Source: CAZWCE01 sp964632505 (GTDB lineage: Bacteria > Planctomycetota > Planctomycetia > Pirellulales > Thermoguttaceae). From it: DNA of 9,338 nt. The notes beneath the pieces are model-generated. The model worked only from the letters and a program-made list of their open reading frames with translations, ran no database searches and was not told where the DNA came from. A program made the translations under genes and the position numbers. The first letter of the stretch is position 1. The number at the start of each line of letters is the position of its first letter. This document shows positions 1 through 5,130 of the stretch, in pieces. The stretch spans positions 1-9,338 of the forward strand of contig CAZWCE010000046.1 in the NCBI GenBank assembly GCA_964632505.1. Direction: 5' to 3'.

Positions 1-2
1 TC

Positions 3-959
3 CGGACGCACCTGAGCGATTTCCGTCGGCACCTGGAGGCGAAGAACAATTCCGACGTGCACATTCGCAAGACGGTTTCGCGGATCGAGAAGATCCTGGA
101 ATCTGGCGGATGGCGATCTATTCGCGAGGTCGAAGCGGGTTCCCTGGAGCGTTTCCTCGTGGAGCTTCGGCGATCCGGTCGCAGCCTGGAAACGAGCAAC
201 CATTACCTGCGGGCCGTCCAGCATTGGATGCGGTGGCTGGTGCGCTCGGAGCGTCTCGCCCGGAACCCGCTGGAGCGCATCCGCGTCGTCAACAGTCGGG
301 TCGATCGGCGTCACGCGCGTCGGGCACTTTCGCCGGAGGAACTGCATCTACTGATCGAAACGGCGATGACCGGCCCGAGGATCGAGGGCATGATGGGACC
401 AGATCGCGCGATGCTCTATCTCCTGGCGGCCTGGACCGGGCTACGTCGCGGGGAGCTCGGCAGTCTGACGAAGCGGTCGTTTCGGTTGGATGCGGACCCG
501 CCGGTCGTCACGGTCGCGGCGGCTTACAGCAAGCGACGTCGCGAGGATCGCGTGCTGCTCCACACACAGGTGGTCGAGCGGTTGCGGCCTTGGCTGGATC
601 GCCAGCCGGAAGGCGAACGACTCTTCCCGATCACCGCACATGGTAATGCCGCCCATGGGCGGAAGACGTCGAAGATGATGCGGCTCGATCTGGAGGCGGC
701 ACGCCGGAAATGGCTCGCCGAAGAAGGACATGAAAAGCCGAGCGACTTTTTAGCTTATCGGGACGTTTCCGGCAAGGTGGCCGATTTCCACAGTCTGCGT
801 CATACGTTCATTACGAATTTAGCACGAAGCGGCGTTTCGCCGAAGGTCGCTCAGACACTGGCCCGGCACAGCGACATCCGCTTGACGATGGACACCTACA
901 CCCACGTCGGGCAAGACGAACAACTCGCCGCCATCGAGAGATTGCCGGGACTGGGATGA
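3..959 (+). CDS. Tyrosine recombinase (phage-integrase family), 5' end cut by window edge
   Basis: This is a site-specific recombinase that cuts and rejoins DNA through a tyrosine-DNA intermediate. The frame is open from the first complete codon (base 3), so the true start lies left of the window; an internal GTG at 57 is not the likely start. Numbering from base 3 gives 318 residues. Residues 1-100 form the helical SAM-like core-binding domain (LSDFRRHLEAK, then NHYLRAVQHWMRWLV). The catalytic domain follows with a complete set: Arg148 in TGLRRGEL, Lys177 in YSKRRRED, His263 and Arg266 in HSLRHTF, His289 in ARHSDIRLTMD, and the nucleophile Tyr299 in DTYTHVG. The tail after the tyrosine is short. 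Probably only a few dozen N-terminal residues are missing. Active-site integrity suggests a working enzyme, but whether it belongs to an integrative element or acts as a domesticated recombinase cannot be told. It converges on a transposase scrap, and no attachment site was recognised. Confidence 0.93.
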   Translation, partial: RTHLSDFRRHLEAKNNSDVHIRKTVSRIEKILESGGWRSIREVEAGSLERFLVELRRSGRSLETSNHYLRAVQHWMRWLVRSERLARNPLERIRVVNSRVDRRHARRALSPEELHLLIETAMTGPRIEGMMGPDRAMLYLLAAWTGLRRGELGSLTKRSFRLDADPPVVTVAAAYSKRRREDRVLLHTQVVERLRPWLDRQPEGERLFPITAHGNAAHGRKTSKMMRLDLEAARRKWLAEEGHEKPSDFLAYRDVSGKVADFHSLRHTFITNLARSGVSPKVAQTLARHSDIRLTMDTYTHVGQDEQLAAIERLPGLG

Positions 960-1034
960 TGGAGATATCAGCGGCGCGAGAGTTGAAGCCGCAGAAACCA
1001 TCGTTACTCGGATCCGCTTCCTAACACGAGCAGT

Positions 1035-1319
1035 GTCAATCCGTTGGATCAGAGTCCGCGCTTCGGCGACCGGCGGCGGACGACGCATCGGTTCGAGAAA
1101 GCCGTTTCGGGCAGCCTCGATCCGACGCTCGAACGTCCGCCGCGAAAGACTCTTGTTGGAATGCTCGGCCAGGAAGCGAACTTCGCGGATCAGGTGGGCC
1201 ATACAGAACTGCACGATCGCGTTGGCGTCGGCCATGTACTTCCGGTAGGCTGAAAAGTAGTCGCCGCCGATCACGCCGCCGAACGTTTCGCCGAGAAGTC
1301 GCCGCAGGCATCCACTGCC
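1035..1319 (-). pseudogene. Remnant of IS66-type (DDE) transposase
   Basis: The - strand encodes a recognisable middle piece of an IS66-type transposase. The frame reads through GCLRRLLGETFGGVIGGDYF, then SAYRKYMADANAIVQFC and MAHLIREVRFLAEHSNK. The GGDYFSAYRKYM and VQFCxAHLIREV blocks are typical of the catalytic core and contain the second catalytic Asp (codon near 1262). The sequence then passes to RTFERRIEAARNGFL and EARTLIQRI, which in full-length relatives lie further downstream, so an internal deletion of some 30 residues is likely (inferred from memory of the family). The first catalytic Asp, the C-terminal NNLAE block with the catalytic Glu, and the N-terminal zinc-binding part are all absent. 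The frame stays open into the opposite-strand recombinase, but that extension has no family resemblance. No terminal inverted repeats or target duplications are visible. The piece cannot encode an active transposase. Confidence 0.75.
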
Positions 1320-1337
1320 AAGTTGGGGGGAATGGGC

Positions 1338-2333
1338 TCACTTCGCACGCCCGACGTCACCCAAAGCGGAATGTCCCGGAGGGAAATCCGTCCAGAGTTC
1401 GAAGTCGTCATACCATTGGCAAAGCGGTCCCTTTTCATTCCACTCCATTCCATGGTAGTTCTTCATCGGCGACCAAAACTTGAGTTCAAGCGGGTTATCG
1501 GCATGCTGCGTGCGCCCGGTGAACCCATCCGGTCGAGTCTCCGCCGTATCCAATACGACTTGCTTGTTCACCGCGAAGTAGACCCGCCCCTTCGTGTCGT
1601 GCTTCTTCATATAGGCTTCCACAAGAAACCACTCACCAAACGGGACCTCAACTCCCGAATCATCGAAGGACCATTCTTTCTTGCGACACGGCTGAGGGTG
1701 CTCGCCGTTGATAACCCACCGAAAACGTGTAGCGTCTGCTTCACGGCGGATTCCGACGTTGATGCGGTAGTTGTTGGTTCCGGCGGGGCCCTCACCGGCC
1801 TCTCGGCACTTTTCCGCCGAGTACTTGATCCCGGAGTTGGGTTCCTTCCATTCCATGATCATATACCAAGGCGTCGATTTCTCGTTGGAAAGGCGGTCGG
1901 GCAGGTCCGCTTCCAGCTTCATCCAATACCGTGCGTAGCCTTGCTTGTAGTCGTGGGGGGGCTTTCGGCCGAAGAAACTGTACTCGTTCCTGCTCGTGCT
2001 TCCATGATCCGGATCGTCAGCAATGTTCCGCATGCAAAGGACATGCGACTCGATCCCCTTCGGTCCAGCCATCTTCGTAATCGAAGACGTCATGAAATCA
2101 GCCGAGTTCTTGTCGCGACTAACGAGGTACACGAACCGGGATGACTCGATCCACCCCGGAGTCGATTCCCAATCGGTGATCTGGTCACCGTCGCCCCCCG
2201 TGAGATCCCGCATGTCATCGGTGACCCGCACGGGCGGCTCAAAACCGCTTCGCAAGAGCAACCGCCCCTCCGCATGAACCGTGCTTCCCGTTACGGCAAC
2301 GATGCCCAAGATCAGCCAAGTATCAATTCGCAT
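1338..2333 (-). CDS. Secreted ConA-like jelly-roll protein, polysaccharide-lyase-like
   Basis: A 331-residue exported protein. The N-terminus is a signal peptide: MRIDT, a hydrophobic stretch at about 6-18, and a likely signal-peptidase I site after Ala21 (STVHA|EG). The rest resembles concanavalin A-like jelly-roll domains of the heparin-lyase-I/alginate-lyase type. YARYWMKLEADLP (133-145) looks like a core strand, GEWFLVEAYMKK (233-244) the usual strand after the 'G-W' turn, GRVYFAVNKQVVLDT (249-263) the hairpin carrying a G-x-V pattern, and CQWYDDFELWTDFP (305-318) the closing strand. Catalytic residues cannot be assigned, so lyase activity is a guess and glycan binding is an alternative. 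The ATG at 2333 is supported by AAGGA (2344-2340) six bases upstream. The stop lies 18 bases from a transposase remnant, and the last dozen residues (HSALGDVGRAK) may have been altered by that event. An orphan gene tail sits just upstream. Confidence 0.72.
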   Translation of the reverse strand: MRIDTWLILGIVAVTGSTVHAEGRLLLRSGFEPPVRVTDDMRDLTGGDGDQITDWESTPGWIESSRFVYLVSRDKNSADFMTSSITKMAGPKGIESHVLCMRNIADDPDHGSTSRNEYSFFGRKPPHDYKQGYARYWMKLEADLPDRLSNEKSTPWYMIMEWKEPNSGIKYSAEKCREAGEGPAGTNNYRINVGIRREADATRFRWVINGEHPQPCRKKEWSFDDSGVEVPFGEWFLVEAYMKKHDTKGRVYFAVNKQVVLDTAETRPDGFTGRTQHADNPLELKFWSPMKNYHGMEWNEKGPLCQWYDDFELWTDFPPGHSALGDVGRAK

Positions 2334-2430
2334 TCCGAATCCTTGCCTGGAGTGTGAAAACGGTCGGAGGCCGATTTCGAAGCTTCGAGGGTTCGGATCT
2401 TGCCGCGCCGATTGAGAGTGGAAGATGCGT

Positions 2431-2553
2431 TTACTTCTCGTCCAACGACTTCAACTCGGCAATTGGAAAGTCGCGATAGCGCGCGGAGCGAATCCACATG
2501 TGCCGCAGTCCGATACGGCCTTCGGTGATGGGAGGCGCGGATGGCTCCTGCCG
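2431..2553 (-). pseudogene. Orphan C-terminal tail of a decayed glycan-related gene
   Basis: On the - strand a short frame ends at TAA (2433-2431). Its last 40 codons have a convincing protein pattern: PPITEGRIGLRHMWIRSARY followed by RDFPIAELKSLDEK. The G-x-I-G-L-R-x-M...YRDF pattern is the usual closing strand of ConA-like domains in planctomycete proteins of the DUF1961 / DUF1080 (3-keto-disaccharide hydrolase-like) kind; the family call comes from memory and is moderate at best. The frame is open only from 2610, behind an in-frame TGA (2613-2611), and has no suitable start. The rest of the parent gene is not seen between here and the membrane-protein gene at 2675, so it was probably removed by deletion. 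A longer - strand frame over 2312-2665 reads out of phase with this tail and does not look like protein. The remainder of the 341-base gap (2334-2674) holds the ribosome binding site of the jelly-roll gene and little else. Confidence 0.5.
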
Positions 2554-2674
2554 AGGCAGGGGACGAATCGATCGGCTTAAATGCGTTGCAATTTCGATTT
2601 GTGGATGTTCTCATTTCGGTACTTACCACGAAAATCCGTGAAGAGCCATACCAATAGAACTCCAACCTGATTGT

Positions 2675-4615
2675 TCACTTTCCAAAAACGAGTTGGATGC
2701 CGTTGACATCCTCCTGGTATCCTCCCTGGATTCCGATGACCGGGTATCCTTTGCCCTCGAGCATCACCGGCCCCCCACCGGTTTCCGTTCCGAACCATTC
2801 GCTGGTGTAGGTGTCGTTCGGATCGAGTCTGCCGTTGGCTTTCTTCTTCATGAAGATGACCTGGATGGCGTTAATTTTCAGCCCGGTTCGAACCGCGAGT
2901 CCCCCGACCGCATAGCCCCGCTTCGCCACGGCGTTGCCTTTCTGATCGATGCGTTCCTTGCCGTGAACCTCTCCCTTGACGTACTCTCCGTCGGCAGTCT
3001 GATAGAGAGGTTGCAGAGAACCGAGAAAACGGTCTCTTCCCATCCACAAACCGTAGGTCACCTGCAGACCGGTCATGATGGCACCCTCGGGAGCGATATC
3101 GCGGTAGGGGGTTCCGCGATCGTGTCCGACCGGCTTACTCATGCCCGCCACATCGGCCTTGTCGAGTTCCTCGCCTTCCGCCGGTTCGGCGATCGTGTTC
3201 TCGGCGCTGTCTCCCCCAGGAGCGTCTTCCGCGGTACCGCCTCCCCCGGAAGACGAGAACGCTTTCTCCTCGGTACCGGATGTTTCGACCTCGGTGGGGT
3301 CCTCTCCAATGTAGGCCAACTCGATGGAGCCGACTTCGCCGGAATCGAGCAGGTCGCCACGAATACCGACGAGGAAGCCCTTGGAGCCGTCCAGCGCGAA
3401 CGGCGCACCGCCGGTGCTGTTGCCGATCCACCGCGATTGGATGAAATTCGAGCGAATAAGCTGCCCGTTTTCGAGCTTCATAAAGACCAGTTGGAGCCCG
3501 TCGAGATTTCGAGCCTTGCGAGCCTTGACGCCGCCGAGCACATAGCCCGGTTCGGCCATCACGCGGATCGTCTTCCCCTTCGCTTCTCCGAAACGCTCCC
3601 CGAGGACGTACCGATCGTTCACCTGGTAGACCGGCTGAAGCGAACCCACCACCGGAACATGGCTCCAACGCGACTCGGTGGCAATCAGGCCGACCAAGTA
3701 ACCCCCGTTGGGGGCGAGCGACTGAAAATCGGGATCCTCGTCCGGTTCCTCCTCCTCGGTCAACCATAAGACCGACCAGGATGGATGGGAATGCAAAGGG
3801 AGCGATTGCTCGGGCGTTCCCAACTCCTCGAGATTCACTTCCGGAGAGTTTTGCTCGTTCGCGCCCTGATTCCCGAAGACCGAGGAGCCGTTCCCGGAGT
3901 CGTTCGAGGGACCTTGCCCTGAGGCATCGGCGACATGGCCCGAGGTGGCGGGTTTGCCTCCGCCGGGAGAATTGAGCAAATGGAAGGAGCTGATAAACTT
4001 CTCCGCCTTGTCGCGATCGGCTCCGACGGTACCGATGAAATACTCTCTTCCATCAACCACGAAGATGTTCAATCGTGTGTAGCCATCACCATCGGTTCCC
4101 TCGCCGCCCAAGGCGATTCCGGGGTATTTGCCGTCGAGCGTCATCGGCTCCTCTTGGTCGAGAGAGGAGAAATAGCGGCTGGCCGAGTCTTCCTTGATTT
4201 TGGTGAGTTGCTCCTGAGGGGACCCCGGTATGGTGATCGGCCGAATCCCCACCGAATACTCCCCGCCCATCAACTGATAATAATTAAAAAGAGTCACCGA
4301 CCCTTGTTGCTCGCGGTCCGGCTTTCCAGGAAAAAGCGCGGCAAAATTGAAGGTCGGGCTTTCGAATTCCTTCGTGCCGCTTCGGACACTTCCCCCGGGA
4401 TTGAAGACGCCACCGGTGATCGCCCCGACCGCACTGATGAAAAGAAAGAAGCAGCCCAGGGCGGCGAGAAAGATTCGGGAGCCGGTATCGCCGAAGATAT
4501 CGCGGATGAAACGGTAGCGACGATCGAAGTAGATCCACTGCCAATTCAAGGCAGCCGCCAAAAAGAAGAAAATGGCGATCGGAATCATCAAAAGGGCGAA
4601 AAATGCCGGAGACAT
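2675..4615 (-). CDS. Membrane protein: Imm17-like helices, PsbP-like domain, two lectin-like repeats
   Basis: A 646-residue protein counted from the ATG at 4615. Residues 5-23 (FFALLMIPIAIFFFLAAAL) and 48-67 (IFLAALGCFFLFISAVGAIT) are membrane helices joined by NWQWIYFDRRYRFIRDIFGD; this resembles the Imm17 family of small two-helix proteins. Residues 88-214 (NFAALFPGKP ... EKFISSFHLL) resemble the PsbP/DUF1795-like domains common in planctomycetes. A Gly/Ser/Asn-rich linker follows, then two related domains (about 300-437 and 506-644) separated by an acidic Gly-rich linker. They share SLQPxYQ, GYxxGG, QxxFMK, a S-x-W-x-G...TGG block and a VGI-x-G type strand, suggesting a beta-rich lectin-like fold. 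The frame stays open upstream with alternatives at 4684 (ATG) and 4771 (TTG); 4615 is preferred because MSPAFFALL directly begins the helix, as in Imm17 proteins, although its ribosome binding site is weak. A true immunity role is unproven: no toxin gene is adjacent. Confidence 0.8.
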   Translation of the reverse strand: MSPAFFALLMIPIAIFFFLAAALNWQWIYFDRRYRFIRDIFGDTGSRIFLAALGCFFLFISAVGAITGGVFNPGGSVRSGTKEFESPTFNFAALFPGKPDREQQGSVTLFNYYQLMGGEYSVGIRPITIPGSPQEQLTKIKEDSASRYFSSLDQEEPMTLDGKYPGIALGGEGTDGDGYTRLNIFVVDGREYFIGTVGADRDKAEKFISSFHLLNSPGGGKPATSGHVADASGQGPSNDSGNGSSVFGNQGANEQNSPEVNLEELGTPEQSLPLHSHPSWSVLWLTEEEEPDEDPDFQSLAPNGGYLVGLIATESRWSHVPVVGSLQPVYQVNDRYVLGERFGEAKGKTIRVMAEPGYVLGGVKARKARNLDGLQLVFMKLENGQLIRSNFIQSRWIGNSTGGAPFALDGSKGFLVGIRGDLLDSGEVGSIELAYIGEDPTEVETSGTEEKAFSSSGGGGTAEDAPGGDSAENTIAEPAEGEELDKADVAGMSKPVGHDRGTPYRDIAPEGAIMTGLQVTYGLWMGRDRFLGSLQPLYQTADGEYVKGEVHGKERIDQKGNAVAKRGYAVGGLAVRTGLKINAIQVIFMKKKANGRLDPNDTYTSEWFGTETGGGPVMLEGKGYPVIGIQGGYQEDVNGIQLVFGK

Positions 4616-4912
4616 GTTTTCTCGGCCTCGGGCGAATAGTGTCAATACGTCGAATAGGTGCATTTCTTCAAAGAGCATCCACATCGATTCACCACCATTT
4701 CGAAAACGGGCCAAGACAGCATGCTTCAGGCTCCAGGAGCGGATTCCTCGAGCCACGGTTCGAAAGAGCAAGGTTGTTCATTTAAATGAAAGTAGTGTTC
4801 CTCGGATCCGATGATTCACCTGCGGAAGCGGTTTCCGGAGAGGACACATCCACACACGAATGATGCAACGTTGAATCAACATCCCTCGGGAGATGAATTA
4901 GAGAATCACTAC
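4616..4912. other. Non-coding leader of the membrane-protein gene
   Basis: No gene is supported here. The - strand frame of the downstream membrane protein remains open through 4771, giving possible earlier starts at 4684 (ATG, in MWMLFEEM) and 4771 (TTG), so part of this stretch could be coding if the preferred start at 4615 is wrong. The region contains a perfect 14-base palindrome (4777-4790). Plus-strand frames here show no protein-like pattern. Confidence 0.4.
4777..4790. repeat. Perfect 14-base palindrome
   Basis: TTCATTTAAATGAA is identical to its reverse complement and is AT-rich within a GC-richer setting. It lies about 160 bases upstream of the preferred start of the membrane-protein gene, on its 5' side. 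An operator for a dimeric regulator is possible, but a single copy of this length can occur by chance. Confidence 0.35.
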
Positions 4913-5083
4913 TCAGCCGTGAGCGTCACAATCGATCCTTCGACAATTGTACATAGGCTCTTCAATGGCTGCAAGAATTCGCTTCAAAAATTCAAAAAAA
5001 CATCTCTCAAGCATTTTGAAAATCGCGTTATTCACGTCGCACCCCGCCAAGCTCACTTTTATGATGCCCGATGAAGTGGGCAT
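4913..5083 (-). CDS. Possible 56-residue small protein, unknown function
   Basis: A - strand frame runs from ATG (5083) to TGA (4915-4913). It reads MPTSSGIIKVSLAGCDVNNA, IFKMLERCFFEFLKRILAAI, EEPMYNCRRIDCDAHG. The sequence looks protein-like: an amphipathic or hydrophobic helix (about 21-40), then a Cys-containing tail with Cys47 and Cys52, plus Cys15 and Cys28. I do not recognise the family. Against it: there is no clear Shine-Dalgarno sequence, an in-frame TGA lies about ten codons upstream, and the start codon sits in a hairpin. GTG at 5056 is another possible start. It lies between the giant propeller gene and the membrane-protein gene, on the same strand as both, and also overlaps a candidate promoter. 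It may be a small gene, a copy of a dispersed repeat, or a chance frame. Confidence 0.35.
   Translation of the reverse strand: MPTSSGIIKVSLAGCDVNNAIFKMLERCFFEFLKRILAAIEEPMYNCRRIDCDAHG
4946..4974 (-). promoter_or_regulatory. Candidate sigma70-type promoter for the membrane-protein gene
   Basis: On the - strand TTGCAG (4974-4969) is followed after exactly 17 bases by TACAAT (4951-4946), five of six matches to the -10 consensus but only three of six to the -35. It would start transcription about 320 bases upstream of the 4615 start. It lies inside the possible small ORF, so at most one of the two readings may be correct. Confidence 0.22.
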
Positions 5084-5086
5084 CGG
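5063..5086. terminator. Hairpin pair downstream of the giant propeller gene
   Basis: GATGCCC (5063-5069) pairs with GGGCATC (5078-5084) around an 8-base loop. An overlapping alternative pairs CCGATG (5068-5073) with CATCGG (5081-5086). The structure begins about 45 bases after the stop of the propeller gene, a fitting place for transcript-end processing. It has no following T-run on either strand, so it is not a standard intrinsic terminator. It also contains the start codon of the possible small ORF. Confidence 0.25.
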
Positions 5087-5130
5087 TGCGAAAGAATCAG
5101 CAGAGTTGTGAGATCACCACGATCGGTCTT

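Noticed and set aside
819..1274. The whole - strand frame as one 151-residue protein
   Set aside because: Only the part above about 1035 resembles transposase; the rest runs antisense through the recombinase's C-terminal coding sequence.
1323..2144. Long + strand frame of 273 codons
   Set aside because: It lies opposite the jelly-roll gene, whose - strand reading has a signal peptide, a ribosome binding site and a domain pattern; the + reading has none.
2547..2560. CCTGCC-GA-GGCAGG hairpin as a terminator of the membrane-protein gene
   Set aside because: The loop is very tight, no T-run follows on the - strand, and the sequence overlaps the edge of the decayed gene tail.
2312..2665. 117-codon - strand frame
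   Set aside because: It is out of phase with the recognisable tail at 2431-2553, overlaps the start of the jelly-roll gene, and its composition is not protein-like.
2693..3769. Long + strand frame of 358 codons
   Set aside because: It is the antisense shadow of the membrane-protein gene, where the - strand shows two clear related domains. The + translation has no domain pattern.
4769..4771. TTG at 4771 as the start of the membrane protein
   Set aside because: It would add 52 residues before the first helix with no family resemblance; the ATG at 4615 leads straight into the helix as in Imm17-type proteins.
4811..5074. 87-codon + strand frame
   Set aside because: No recognisable motif or ribosome binding site; the opposite strand has the more protein-like small frame.
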